The notes: generated by a model from the sequence alone, not told the origin. DNA of 64,000 nucleotides from Emiliania huxleyi CCMP1516 (GCF_000372725.1 NW_005197803.1:379724-443723); one strand, 5' to 3'. Positions 39,086 to 50,313 are shown, counted from the stretch's first letter. Numbers and translations are program-made.

Positions 39086-39961
39086 ATGGCTGCAGCGGAG
39101 CAGCAGCGCACCGCCGCGCAGCGCACCGCCGCGCTCGAGCACCTGGTCAATGAGCAGCTCAAGTCAGACCTGCAGCAGGTGCTCGAGCGGCGCGACGCGC
39201 TGTACGAGCGCATCGCGCACTGCCTGGAGCTGCGCAACAACATGACGATGCTGCTGGACGAGCAGCTGCACTCGCTCAAGACAAAGGTGCCTCTCCGGCT
39301 CCACTCCCTGACAGTCCACTCCATGGCGACACGGACGCCGCGCCGTCGCAAGGCCGTCGACGCATGACTGAGCGCCGCCCGCCCGCTAACCAGGTCAACC
39401 TCGGCTGTGACTTTTACGTCGATGCGAGCATGTGTGCATGCCCGACGCACAACTTCCGCCACCCACTACCGCCGCCGCCGCCGCCGCCTGCCTGCCTGCC
39501 GCTGCCGCCTTCTGTCTCCACAGGTTTTTGCCGGCCGACCCGCCGCCACCGCCACCGCTCCCTCTGCTGCAGACCCGACACATCGTGGGTGTACGTGAGT
39601 GTCGGGCTCGGCTTCCACGCGCAGGCGTGTGACACCTCTCGCCCTTGAGACTCCCGCGGTAGGCTCCTGTGAGAGCCCCTTCTTCGCCACGTGCGCCTCT
39701 ACGCCCCTCAAGACCCTCGCCTCGAGATTCGGATGTCGCGCCAACGAGAGCTGCGAGAGGCGCCACGCTCCCTCCGCCCGCTGCTCCCTCCTCTCTGGGC
39801 AGATGACGCTGGAGGAGGCCGTCCGGTTCAGCAGCGCGCGCGAGGCGCGGCTGAGCGCGGCGGCGGACGAGCTGACTGACCGTGCGGCGAGGCTAAAGGC
39901 GAAGATCAAGCTCGTCATCGGCGCGATCGACGAGGTGCAGCGGGGCGGCGCGCCGACGTAG
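39086..39961 (+). CDS. UXT: UXT-type prefoldin-like protein, four exons
   Basis: Exons 39086-39286, 39394-39431, 39573-39624 and 39803-39961 give 149 residues in consistent phase (human UXT is about 157). The N-terminal helix carries NEQLKSDLQQVLERRDALYE and RIAHCLELRNNM. Next comes the conserved hairpin QVNLGCDFYVDASIPDTSWV (split over exons 2 and 3; VNLGCDFYV is diagnostic) and the second helix MTLEEAVRFSSAREARLSAA with ELTDRAARLKAKIKLVIGAI. UXT is an alpha-prefoldin in the URI/R2TP prefoldin-like complex that helps assemble RNA polymerases and PIKKs. Intron 3 is GC-AG (cag/gcgtgtg...gggcag/atg). Introns 1 and 2 are GT-AG. Confidence 0.92.
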
Positions 39962-40406
39962 CGAGGGGCGGGTGCAGCTCTTGAGAGCGCGGGGGCGTCA
40001 TGAGTGTGTGTCGTGTGTGGGTGGAGGGACAGCGCATGGCACTGGAACGTGTGGGTTGACATGCGACATGGGGCCTCGTAGCGTACGTACGCGACAGCAG
40101 CGGTGTGCAGCTTATACCTTATATGCGATCTCTGTTGAGTGTTGTCTGTACACGGTATGATTGAATACTCAGTTTAAATACTCTATCCAACCAGCACGGG
40201 TGGTTGGCTGTGGAGCCGGCCGCAGCTCAGGGGCGGGTCCCGAGCCCGCTCGAGTCCATGCGGACCACGCCACGTCCCGCCGTCGCCGAGACATACCCGG
40301 AGACGGGCCGACTCTGGAGCGCTTGCCTCAGCGCTCACGGCCGCTCAGCTCTGACACACAACTCCTCAGGAGCGTGTCCCAGCTCCAGCCTCCACCCGCT
40401 CACGCC

Positions 40407-42323
40407 TCAGCCGGAGCTAGATTGCTCCGCGTTGGCCTCCTGAGACGCCACACGGCCTTCGTGCATTCTCAGCTTGTGGTAGATCACGCACGCAGCAATC
40501 GACAAGGTGAGGGCCTGGAAGTATTGCCCGAAGATGCGCCCGCTCCCGGACGGGATCCGCTCGATGAGAAAGTGCATGTACTCCTTCCACGCCCACCCCA
40601 CCTACAGAACAGAATCCCGGCGGGTCGAGGAGTGCCACGGGCTCCACGGAGTCCCGCCCCAGGGACATACAACCATGAAGCCTAGCGCGGTGTGGAGCGT
40701 CGTCGAGAACTGCTTCAGCCCGGCGGGGCTCTGTGGGTTGTCGAGTAGCCTCGCCAAGTGGCTCGTGTACAGCACCTCCGCGGCCGTGATCGCCACGACG
40801 TAGGCGCCGTAGAAGGCCGCGGCGTCCGAAAAGATGAATGCCTCGAGAAATAGCACCTTTGTTGGAGGCGCGGGGAGGAAGGTTGGGTGGGGTGGGCTAT
40901 CTACCCCATCCGAGGCCTGGGGATGGCGGGGGCGCTCTTCCTTCGCCGCGTCGGACCACGCCCACCCAACCATGTAGCCGAGGGAGATCGACAAGAGGTC
41001 GATAAAGTCTGCCCTATCACCCGCGCTCGAAATGATCTGCGCGTCCGTGCTGCTCCCCTCCCTGACGGCCGCAGAGGGGCTGGCGAGGTGCGCGCACACC
41101 ATAGCGGCAGGCTCTGGTCGAGGAGGCTCTCTCGCCGGCTCGACACCGCGTCGCGCAGGTCTTGCGCGTGCGAGCCGAGCCGCGTGATGGCCCACGCCGC
41201 TAGAGCGGTGAGGGCGGTCGCGTACGCGCAGAGCGTGGCCACCTCGGCGCCCTTGACCCAGCTGGGACTCATCACCCAATTCTCTAGCAAGACTGCGGAG
41301 AGGGTCGCCGCGGTCTCGTTCCAGCACCACGCCAAAAAGAGGCCAAACGCTCCGGCGAGCATGTTGATCAGGACGAGTGCGTAGTCCTGCTCGACGGCCG
41401 AGCGGCGCTGCGCCTTGGCTTGTTGGACCTGTGGCATGCCAAAAGGTCTGAAGCGGGAAGCGAACGCTGTGAGCGCCACCAACATAGCGGACCGTGATGC
41501 CGCGAAACCGCATCACCGCAGCGACGGCTGTTGTCGCAGCAACGGCAAAGACGAAGCGGCAGGCCAGGAGTCGCGCCTGCTTGCAGCCACGGGGAGTGGG
41601 AGCGAGCCACGAACACAACGTGGCGTTGCAGGCAGCGCACACCGGCTCCACCTTTGGCAGTTGCTTCCAGAGGGAGGTGACTAATGCGTCCTTCCACGCC
41701 CACGCGAGGATCATCGGCTGGATGGCGAGCAGCAGAGCGCGCGAGTGCCGGCCGAACAGGCCAAACTCAACATCACCGCGCGGGTCGCGCTGGTGCCGGT
41801 TGATGGTTGTGATCATCCAGGGAGTAAGAAGGGTGATGGCCACCTGGCAACGTGCAAAGCGTTGAGGGGCCGAGGAAGAGATTTCAGATTATCGCCAATA
41901 GGCGGGGCCAGACTAGGGATGGCTCATCGTCTGGCGGCTGGCGGGCAGGTGCACCGCGTAGATGATGTCAGCAAACGAGGCGAGGGGACCCGGCAGCTCC
42001 TCCCCAAACGTGTCCTTGAGGGCGATGGACCAGGACCAGCCGACAGCAACGCCGCAGGCTTTTGCGAATGTCTTTGCTGCAACCTCCCAGTACGTCGAGA
42101 TCTGCTGAAGCACCGTCTCGCCGGCGTCCACCAAGCCCTATAGAAATCAGTGGATTGCAGTGGCACACCACCTCGGCCGCTGCCTACCTCGGGCTGAGCA
42201 GCATAGCCCGGCCTCGGCCGCAGGGCTGAAGCCGTCGAGCAGCCAAGCCGCCTTGTCCACCTGCTGGACTGCGGCTGCGGCCCGGGAAGCACGCCGAGCG
42301 CCAGGTGGGAGCGGCATGTCATT
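40407..42323 (-). CDS. Multi-spanning membrane protein with repeated WxW helices
   Basis: At least six minus-strand exons. In order: a possible start at 42323 (MTCRSHLALGVLPGPQ), GLVDAGETVLQQISTYWEVA with GVAVGWSWSIALKDTF (about 42137-41920), ILAWAWKDALVTSLWKQLPK (about 41843-41490), MPQVQQAKAQRRSAVEQDYA with LFLAWCWNETAATLSA (about 41440-41150), DFIDLLSISLGYMVGWAWSD (about 41030-40930), LFLEAFIFSDAAAFYGAYVV (about 40857-40680), and GWAWKEYMHFLIERIPSGSG to a stop at 40407. Five or six segments share (G/A)W(A/S/C)W(K/S/N) followed by a polar helix start, suggesting internal repeats of a two-helix unit. Family not recognised. Exon ends are approximate except the terminal stop. Probably an integral membrane protein of about 450-500 residues. 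Confidence 0.6.
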
Positions 42324-42544
42324 GAACTGGAACTGGAGTGTGGGGCGATTTTACTGCCCGGCGCGACTGAAGAAAAGACTGGTTGAGGGGAGGTGCCAAG
42401 CAAGGAAGGAGGCCATCCAACAAACAAACGGTACTCGCACGAGTAGTAAGTGATCTGTGAATGAATGCCGCGCATCAGATCCCTCCTTTGTTCTCCTTGG
42501 TAAGAGTGACAAAGTAAGAGTAAAGAGAAAAAATACTCGGGCTG

Positions 42545-42705
42545 TCGCCGTCCCAAACTGTCACTCCCCTTTCTCCCGGCCGGGGTGGGCGCGCGCGAGG
42601 GCGGCGGGTGTGCGGGATGTCTGTGGGTCCGAGAGCGATATGCCATGTCCGCCTTGCGTTTGTTTCATAACATCGAAGGCAAAGAGAAAAATTCAACCGC
42701 AATTT
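42545..42705 (+). repeat. Dispersed repeat shared with 53640-53805
   Basis: Reading gtcactcccctttctcccgg, ggatgtctgtgggtccgaga, gcgatatgccatgtccgcct, tgcgtttgtttcataacatc; the 53640-53805 copy is its reverse complement with small insertions. The piece atgccatgtccgccttgc also occurs in both 5' flanks of the duplicated channel exon (29855 and 33245), so the family is at least four copies. Confidence 0.8.
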
Positions 42706-44687
42706 GCGGACCGGCCCTTGAACTCGGTCATCACCACCCACTCGCGCCGAAGGGAGTGTTGAGCCGATTCTGTGATTGCGGCTGCGTGGTTGGTCGGCGG
42801 CCGTCGCGTTCGGTCGTCCCGTGCCGGCCTCGGCGTCGCGGCCCTCGCACACCCTGGGTTCGTCCGAATTCGAATCGCCGTTGTGGAGTACGGGCGCGGC
42901 AAAGTCGGCGCCTCGACAGCGCCTCGACGGCGGCCGCAAAAGCCGTCTCCTGCACGTCGCCGCGCGGCCTCGAGGCGCCGCGAGCGTGCGCTGAGGTCAG
43001 CACGACTCGCTCCGGCCCGAGACGGCCGACGCGCGCGCTCTCGCTCCCACCTCTCCATCCCGACGCTCCGCGCTCGCTGTGTCGCCCGCGATCGCGGCAT
43101 AACCACCGAGCCGCAGCGCGGCGCTCGGCCCGCGCCGCCGTCTCACGAGCTCGTCTCTCGCCCGCCGCGCAGGCGAAAACCAACTCCGTCCTCAAGGGCA
43201 AGCTCGAACGACTCCCGTCACTGTACCCCTCGTGCCACGCTGCAGCCGCCGCTCTCGTCTCTCCTCTGTCGCTTCGCCGCGGTCGCGGCCGCACGGAGGT
43301 GCCACGGGCCGTGCGAGTGATACTCCGCTGCGTGCTGTCCGGCTCCATATACTGCGACTGGTGCGCCGCGGATGTTTGAGAGTGCGGTTTAAAAAGGTCC
43401 TGCCCCGCGCCTCCGCGGCACAGAGGCACTGGAGGCAAACTGCGGGCGAATAAATATTTTTGAAGGGATGAACGCGAGCTCGCGGGGTCCACACGAAAGC
43501 ACCGCTTGGCGGTGTCAGAACCGCCCTCTTGGACCCTGGTGGGCCGAATCTGCGCCCTCTGGGCCCCGGCGGCGGTCCCGGAGAGGGCCAGCACGCGGGC
43601 TCCGCCGACGATCTCGCAACGCGGGTCGCGCCGCGCGCCTCCCGAACGAAGCGTGTTGGTGCGCGATGGCGATCCTCGCCTGCGGGGAGCGGAGCACACG
43701 CGTCGGATGGCGAGGGCAGCACAAATATTGCACTCACGTCCCAGTATGGCAGCAGCCGGACGGGTTGGGTGGCGTGAGGACAGGGGGTGGTGAGGATGAT
43801 TCCACAGATCTCGCTGAAAATGGCCGTGTCCTTCCCGGGGGAGGCAGGCGAGCGCACACCTCGCGTCCGAGCGCGAGTCGACGAGTGGTCGCCGAGAGAT
43901 CGCCGAACCACGTTTCGAGTGCGCGCGCCGCGCACACAGCACAGCTGCGGGTTGTAACTCGACTGCCGATCGCGCGCGCGGGATTTGAATGGAGCTCGCT
44001 GGCGCCAGTGCACGGCAGCACCGCCTAGTATCTCGGCCGGAACGAACGAGCAGTCCCCAATCGACACGTTGAGGACGCTGGGCTGGATCTGTTGAACTGC
44101 CACAGCGGGCGGAGGCGCGGGTGCCAGAGGAGGGTGACGGCCGGCGGCGGCGTACGGCGGCGAGTCGGAGGCGAGGGGGTGGCCCTGCCGCGCGACACCG
44201 GCGCCCCGTCGGGACCCACGCTGGAGCAGCTTCGGCGTCTGGCGGGGCTGCTGCGGCGGGCGGGACTGCGGCGGCGTACTGGGGCGCGAAGCGGCAAGGT
44301 TGGGCGGCGGCGACGGCGCGGCCGGCGATCGGCTCGAGGCGGTCGATCTGCCCGGTGACTGGGTCTCCTCTCCGCTACCCGCGGCCGGGGCGAGCCCGCC
44401 CTGGGGGCCCGCGTGCGTGCCCGCTGTCGTCGCCATTTTCTGTCGATTGCGGCGGCGCCGTACGCCTCAACGAGCGGGTCGCCGAGCGCGCCGCGCGGCT
44501 CTGGGCGTGCCGCGTCGACCCTCTCGAGCGATCGGGCCGCCTCCGGGCGCGGCGCGTCGAACGGCGCGGCCGTCAGCGAGGAATCGGCTCAACACTCCTG
44601 GGCTGGAATTCGGCGCGGGTGGAAGGTAGGCACGCCGCCATCCGCAAAAGGGATTACCAAACACACGCCGTCAGCTCACTATTCGGC
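42706..44687. other. GC-rich interval without a confident gene
   Basis: Long overlapping frames exist on both strands (for example minus 43942-42731 and 44436-43192) but their Arg/Ala/Pro-rich composition and mutual overlap look like GC-driven shadows. The 18-bp gaatcggctcaacactcc at 44580 also occurs reversed at 42750. Coding cannot be excluded. Confidence 0.35.
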
Positions 44688-45044
44688 ATGGCCATCCTCT
44701 CGGAAGTCTCCAACGTGACTCTCGGAGGTTCGCATCGTTGCGTGATAGTCGAGCTGGCGCCTGTGGGGGCGGCGGAGCCTGAGGTAGCGACGGCGGAGCG
44801 GGAGATGGAGGCGGCGCAGCGCCACGTCGCTTGGCGCCCCGACGAAGATCTGGTCCTCCTTCTGATGTTTCGCAACGGCGCGGGCTGGAGCCGCATAGCC
44901 GAAGCACTACCGGGCCGAGCGGGCAAAGAAGTTTTGTCGCGGATGTCGCAGCTGCAGGTGAAGCACGGCTTCAGCGCTTCCGACGAGGGCAGGCTGGTAC
45001 TGGACTCTTTGCTCTTGGCCTGCGGCATCGACGAGACGGCCTAG
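44688..45044 (+). CDS. Small Myb/SANT-like protein
   Basis: 118 residues from the ATG at 44688; the frame is open much further upstream, so a longer 5' part or earlier exon is possible. The C-terminal half has AWRPDEDLVLLLMFRNGAGW then SRIAEALPGRAGKEVLSRM, the W-x-EDxxL, G-xxW-xxIA-xxLPGR, R pattern of a Myb/SANT helix-turn-helix repeat. The N-terminal half (MAILSEVSNVTLGGSHRCVI) is unmatched. Likely a nuclear DNA- or chromatin-binding protein. Confidence 0.6.
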   Translation: MAILSEVSNVTLGGSHRCVIVELAPVGAAEPEVATAEREMEAAQRHVAWRPDEDLVLLLMFRNGAGWSRIAEALPGRAGKEVLSRMSQLQVKHGFSASDEGRLVLDSLLLACGIDETA

Positions 45045-45351
45045 AGAACATGAAGCGCGACGGCTTGGCGCTGTACAGCGGCTCTAGATACGCTGCCCGC
45101 GAGAAACAGCTCTCGTTGAGTCATGGTGTGCTGCACCTGAGGCGGCACGCGCGGTGGCCCCTGCATTTCACATGGCCTTGGGTCTCTCTCTCGCATGTTT
45201 TTGTATGTGTACGTACGAACTTTTAGCTTACTGGGAGAAGAGGAAGAGGGAGTCTATGTGTGTGCACATGTCGCATAAATTTGTCTTAAACAATTTAGAG
45301 ACCTGGCGGAAAGTACACCTACAACTTTTACGGAAACGGCCAAACGGGGCC

Positions 45352-46365
45352 ATGGCCGACGCTCGCGATGGCCCGTCCGTTGCGGCCAGGCTCAAACTGT
45401 GCGCGCAAGCCACAGGAGAGGCGGTGGCGCCGCAAGACGAGGCGATGATTCGCATCCTCTCGCGGCTCGCCGTGGAGAACAACTGGTGGAGCTTCAGCGT
45501 CAACCCGACGCCCACGGGCAAGCAGTTCATTGTCCAGCCCCAGTCCCAGTGGGAGAGGGACAGGGAGCGGCAGCAGGCCAAGGAGGGCAGTGCCCCACCG
45601 CAGCCTGTGCCTGCTGCCACTTCCGCCGCGGCACCGCCCGCAGCACCGCCTGCCGCCGCTGCAGCTCCGGCAGCAGCACCGCAGGCACACCCGCAGCACC
45701 AACAGGTGCAGCAACCCCAGCCCAACGAGTCGCCCGAGGGGTGGACCAGGGTTGGGAAGGGCGGCATGCCGGACAGGTTCACCATGAGGAACCATGGCCG
45801 CAAGCCGCCGGGCAAGGCGGTCAAGCGCAAGCCTGACCGCCAGCCCGCACCCAAGGGAGGTGGACCCCCACCCACCTCTCCCAAGGTGAACAAGAACAGG
45901 CTGAGCGCGCTGGGCGCTGGCCCTTCTGGCACCAGCGGGAGCCACGAGCGCGCACCGCCGCGCTCCCCCTCCCCCTCCTCGCCGCCTGCCAAATCACCGC
46001 GGCCATCTGCGCCTGCTTCCGAGTATGACTCCGAGCTCGACCAATACTTTTCCGACGCCGAGGCGCGGGATAGGGTGGCAGGGGTTGTACACGACGCAGT
46101 GCAGCAGGCTGTGATGCAATACGGCTATGACGACGAGCTCTTCCAGGATTGGAGGGACGGCAAGATAGGCGAAAAGGACTTGCCGGAGGAGGTGATGGCT
46201 ATGACTTTGGACCTTTGCGAGAGGTGGCGAGCGGAGCAAGAGCGGTGTAGGCGCGTCCACGCGGCGCAGCGGCTCTCCCGCGACCCCGGCCCCTCTCGTA
46301 GCCGCAGCCGTAGCCGCAGCCCCAACTCTTGCCGCTCTTCCGTGTCGGGTTGTGACGAGGGGTGA
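45352..46365 (+). CDS. Pro/Ala-rich protein with RS-like tail
   Basis: 337 residues from the ATG at 45352 (frame open upstream to 45154). A compact N-terminal domain (SVAARLKLCAQATGEAVAPQ, DEAMIRILSRLAVENNWWSF, NPTPTGKQFIVQ) precedes a long Pro/Ala/Gln linker and a basic KPPGKAVKRKPDRQPAPKGG stretch. A conserved-looking acidic helix follows (EYDSELDQYFSDAEARDRVA, YDDELFQDWRDGKIGEKDLP), then an Arg-Ser repeat (RSRSRSRSPNSCRSS). This could be a host splicing or RNA-binding factor or a gag-like ORF1 of a retroelement. The RS tail favours RNA association. No family recognised. Confidence 0.55.
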   Translation: MADARDGPSVAARLKLCAQATGEAVAPQDEAMIRILSRLAVENNWWSFSVNPTPTGKQFIVQPQSQWERDRERQQAKEGSAPPQPVPAATSAAAPPAAPPAAAAAPAAAPQAHPQHQQVQQPQPNESPEGWTRVGKGGMPDRFTMRNHGRKPPGKAVKRKPDRQPAPKGGGPPPTSPKVNKNRLSALGAGPSGTSGSHERAPPRSPSPSSPPAKSPRPSAPASEYDSELDQYFSDAEARDRVAGVVHDAVQQAVMQYGYDDELFQDWRDGKIGEKDLPEEVMAMTLDLCERWRAEQERCRRVHAAQRLSRDPGPSRSRSRSRSPNSCRSSVSGCDEG

Positions 46366-46468
46366 GGGGACACGGATTGAAGATCCCTCACACCAAGATC
46401 GTGCAGGGCGGGGACACACGTCCCTAAATCCCATCTCGTCTCAGAGTTTGTCCGTTTTCTTTATTTAT

Positions 46469-47064
46469 TTATTTACACCTCCAGCTGAGCAGAGAGGCGC
46501 AGCCCTTGAGGCAGGCATTTTTGGCTCTGTCAAACTCGGCCGCCCTCGCCTTACAAGTCCGCCCCTGCGTCAGATACATGCGGCGCAGCTTGGTGATAGG
46601 TTTCTGCAGCTGATGGAGGAGGCCGGCGACATGGGCAAACCGCACGGCCAACCCTGGGTACGGCGGGCGACCCGCAAAGTGGATGCCGATGAGGCGATGG
46701 TCAGCGCCGTACACGGGGGCACCGGATGCGCCCCCGCAGGTGTTGCCACCGCCTCGGGCAACGAGATGACAGAAACCTAGCTCTGGATCTGGAGGGAGGA
46801 CCGTCTCCTCTGACGTGATGGCAGAGGACCCTCTCCTCTGACGTGAGCCAAACTGGTAGCAGAACGACCGCTCACCACGGTCGAGAACGTCAGGCGGATG
46901 CGCTTCAGGTTCCCGGCGTCAGCGCCCACCACATGCGAGTTGGTGAGCATCCAGCCGCCACCGTAATGCGCTCCGGTGCCGCCGCGGATTTGGCCCGGAT
47001 CCGCGTTGAGTATGTCGAGACGGCACGCAGCGGCGCGCGCACGCGCAGCCTTGTCGGTTGCCAT
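46469..47064 (-). pseudogene. Trypsin-like serine protease remnant, two exons
   Basis: Exons 47064-46869 and 46776-46469 join in phase to 167 residues. The first has GGTGAHYGGGWMLTNSHVVG, the catalytic-His block of chymotrypsin-fold proteases (H44). The second has GGGNTCGGASGAPVYGADHR then LIGIHFAGRP, the Ser block (S83). Only 39 residues separate His and Ser, where the fold needs over 100 including the Asp, so the middle is missing or lies in an exon not recognised. The 92-nt intron is built on two copies of cctctgacgtga. Confidence 0.5.
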
Positions 47065-47353
47065 GACTCACAGGGAGCAGCTACCAAAGGAGCTGCTCCT
47101 TTGGCAGGCGCTGACTGAGACACTCTGTGCGACACGCCGTGCACAAAAGAATTCATCATCCGAACGGAGCGGTGGCTGGCCGTCAAAAAGTAGCAACCGC
47201 CAGGGACGTCACAAAGTAGCAACCGCTGCCGCGCACGCGCACCAGCTCGGGCAGCCTGGACAGGATGGCCGGCGCTGCAGCTCCAGTTGGGTTCCATCTT
47301 TTCTTTCTTTCTTTCTGCATGCAGCTCCGGGCCGAGTTTTTCTTTTCCTGTGA

Positions 47354-47384
47354 GGACGACGGCTTCTATGATAGAAGCCGTCGT
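47354..47384. repeat. Perfect hairpin of the gacgacggcttcta family
   Basis: gacgacggcttcta and its exact reverse complement are separated by 3 nt. They are followed by gcgctttgcctgttgtgtg, which also follows the hairpin at 55298-55325. It lies about 130 bp upstream of the small membrane-protein ATG. Confidence 0.9.
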
Positions 47385-47515
47385 CTGCGCTTTGCCTGTT
47401 GTGTGTGCGAGAGACTTTAAATTCTCTTTTCCTCCTCCTGAAATTCTCTTGTGTCCAGCCCACCCCAGTGTTGTGAAGAGGGTGAAAAATTCTCAATTCC
47501 CCCCGCGTGATTGCG

Positions 47516-47946
47516 ATGATCAGCGCCTCCACCTTCTGCATGCTCATGGCCGCCGTCTACGGCGGCTTTGGGTTCACGATGTTCCCGATGGTCAACTTCT
47601 TCTACGGTCCGGAGTCTCCGATCGCCTACTTCACACGGAGACGAGCGAGTTCCAAACGTTCTTTGCGCGGGTCGTCGGTCTGCTGTTCATCATGATCGTG
47701 CTCGGGCCGTACGCCTTCGGCGTTCCGTGTGAAAGTGCCTGCAAGCAGTACCTCGTGTGGAACACCCTCAGCTTGCCCCTGTTCATCCAGGCGGCGTTCT
47801 ACTACAAGACTGCCGGGCCGGGCGTCAATGCCGTGACGCCGTTCAACATGTGGATCCCGCAGATCGGCATTGGCGTGGTGTTTCTCATCCTCAACCTCCT
47901 CGTTGTCTTCACCCCGCCGGCGAAGAAGGGCAAGGCGACGAAGTAG
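47516..47946 (+). CDS. Small four-helix membrane protein with a frameshift
   Basis: From ATG 47516 the frame reads MISASTFCMLMAAVYGGFGF to GPESPIAYFT. At about 47640 the continuation moves to another frame: ETSEFQTFFARVVGLLFIMI, QYLVWNTLSLPLFIQAAFYY, WIPQIGIGVVFLILNLLVVF and a basic end KKGKATK. One missing base near ttcacacgg would explain it, either a true mutation or an assembly error. About 143 residues with four hydrophobic segments. The short N-terminus and lysine-rich C-terminal tail would suit an ER or organelle membrane protein. Family not recognised. Confidence 0.6.
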
Positions 47947-48790
47947 AGAAGAGTCGCTTTGCGTTCACTGGCAAGTGCTCTCGTGCGCGACGCAACACGC
48001 ACCGGCCCTTGGTCCATGTGCGTTCGGTGGCCGATCGCGATGTGTCTGAAGTGCGGAAGAGAGGCTGAAGCGTCTCGTCTGGGGTGTGGGGTCCCCCCGG
48101 GCGGGGTGTTTTGTATAGCGGCACATGTCGTGGCTGTAAACGTCGTCGTGAGCTCGCGCAAGTGTGGTGTCGTATGTAGTAGGAGGCACGGCCGGGTGCT
48201 CCAATACACGCATGCTTGCCGCAATATGGCACATGCTCCAAAGTCCAATGCCCCCGGGGCTAGGGCTCTCTAGCCCGCAACCGATACCAATCGTCCGGCC
48301 CTGGGCGTGCGCGGTGCGGTTACCAACCGCACTCTCCAAGTGGAATTTTACAACAAAGCTCCAGTGGAAAGTGTGCTCCAAGTGTCCGCAAGTGCTCCCG
48401 CCCCAAAGGGCAAGGCGCAAAAGGGACGGTCAAGGGCGCGCGATACACGTGCAGCGGTGCACACACAGCTATGGAAACACCGTTTTTTCTTTCGAGAGCG
48501 CACATTTCGGGACAGTACAGGGAGCGGGCAGATGTGACATCCATTCGGAACAGGCGAAAGAGACATAAGCGCGAGCCGAGCGAGAGGAGCGGACCCACCC
48601 ACGACATTGGGCGGGGCGAGCAATCAATATGCGTGTGTATATGTACGATATACGGCGGGCGGGGCGGGGGGCGGGGAAGGGGTACGTCGGGGATTTGAGT
48701 TCCTCGGGGCTGGCCGGCCGACCTCGTTGGTTCGCGCTTCAGAGTGCTGGGGCCCGCTCGCCACGCTCCTCGGGTCACGAGATCTCTCAC
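47947..48790. other. Intergenic, no gene recognised
   Basis: Contains repeats of gctccaagtg (48355-48405) related to the 1370/28140 family and a low-complexity ggcggggcggggg tract at 48655. No convincing frame. Confidence 0.4.
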
Positions 48791-49845
48791 TCACGGGCCT
48801 CCCCCCGTACCTCCACCCGACCCACCGCCCACGCCGCCGCCGCCCGCCCCGCCGTCACCCTCCTCGGCCGACCACGACGCCCTCGCCAGCGGCGCATCCT
48901 CGCCGAAGGAGCCGCGCACCCTCTCGAGCGCGCGGCGGGAGAGGGGTGAGACCCACGCGCAGGTAGACGGCGGCGCTGCAGCCTCAGTCGTCGGCGAGGC
49001 CGCACAGAAGCGCTGGAAGGAGCGGACGCGGCCGCCGCCGGTGACCTCCCAGAGCTGGTGCATGATCACCTCCTGGCCGCCCGTGGGCTGCTCGCCGTTG
49101 AGCAGGGTCGGCGTATGGCGGATCTGGACGGCGACCGAGCCGTCGAGGTTCTCGAGCACGTAGTCGATGTGGTACGCGCTCGTGTTGTACTTGGAGAAGA
49201 TGGCGCGGTCCCACATGAGAAAGTACTTGATGCTCGGGATTTGGAACCTGCTCAGAGGGCGCATCCACGACACACGTCAACAGCGGCCGCACCTGGATGT
49301 GTGGTGGCGAGCCTCCGCGTGGTGGGCGAGAGTGGGCACACCTCGGCAAGGAGGCCGGCGTGGCCGCCCCCTCGATGGAGAGCTCGATGGAGACGAAGGC
49401 GTCGGGCGCGAACAGGGACTCCGCCATCTGAGACAGAGTCGGGAGGCGGTGTGCGTGAGCGCGGGCGGGCGTGGTGCTGGGTATGGGGCGTAGGCGAGAG
49501 GGCGAGAGTGTGAGCGCTCGCCGTCTCGCCGCTCGCGGTCCGGAACAGGCCGGTCAGCCAGTGGTTGAGCACACGCTCCACGACCGGCACAGGAGCCTCG
49601 CCGAGCGGGCGGTCGATGATGCTGCGCTTGCGCTTGCTCCTGCGCCGCAGGAGCTCCTCCGTCGCGATGGAGGCGAGGTGGTCGAGTGCGCCCGAGCTCG
49701 TCGGCGTCGACTTGCCCGGCAGGTCTTCGTCGCCGTCGCCAGGCTTGGAGCACAGAGCCGCGTAGCGTGCGACGCACTTGCTCCACTCCTCGCGGCGTGC
49801 CGTCGAATTGCCCCACCCTTGCGGGATCGCGATCGTCCGTTCCAT
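48791..49845 (-). CDS. NTF2/SnoaL-like fold protein, three exons
   Basis: Exon 1 from the ATG at 49845 (MERTIAIPQGWGNSTARREE) to about 49530, exon 2 about 49428-49338 (after ctctgtctcag; MAESLFAPDAFVSIELSIEG) and exon 3 from 49254 (RFQIPSIKYFLMWDRAIFSK). The core runs from a first helix VVERVLNHWLTGLFRTASGE through ADVLENLDGSV-type strands (YVLENLDGSVAVQIRHT) to HQLWEVTGGGRVRSFQRFCA. The last is the usual closing strand of NTF2-like domains, where a small cone holds a ligand or an active site. Basic residues RRRSKRKR in exon 1 could be a nuclear signal. The C-terminal Gly-rich tail after CAASPTTEA may be read-through; the stop is at 48791. The specific function is unknown. Confidence 0.6.
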
Positions 49846-49849
49846 CTCA

Positions 49850-50312
49850 CTTAGCGCCTTACTGCTCGCCTGTTGGACCTGCTCCTATGAAAGGTGAGTC
49901 GCCATGACCAACCTGGCGGGTGACCTTGTTGCCATTCGGGTGCCCCTGGGAGGACGTCTGCAAGCCCCAGGCGCCTCACTGTCACAACAACAACAACTGT
50001 CTGTCACACGCTCATGTTTGTGTCGTGGGTGGCTGCGCATTCGGCAGTTGCCATCTCTCCCATCACCCTCATGGTCGCCATTCAACTCGGCGGAGAAGGC
50101 GTCTAGCGGCGCAGCCCCGCATCTTCTCTGCCGCAGGGCGAGGTGCAGGATGAGGTGAAGCAGGTCTGAGTTACGAAACGAAATGGAGATGCGAGGGGAG
50201 GTGACATCACGCGAAAAATCGCGGCCATGAACGGCGGCCGGTCTCTCCTGCCTTGGGACAGCGTTCTCGAGGCACAGTGGCGCGAACACAGACGAGTGCT
50301 CAGAAGGCGCTA
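49850..50312. other. Intergenic, no gene recognised
   Basis: Only short low-quality frames between the divergently oriented NTF2-like and Pro-rich genes. It probably carries both promoters. Confidence 0.4.
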
Positions 50313-50313
50313 C

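Noticed and set aside
42731-43942. 403-residue minus-strand ORF
   Set aside because: Arg/Ser-rich composition, overlap with equally long plus frames, no motif; not supported as a gene.
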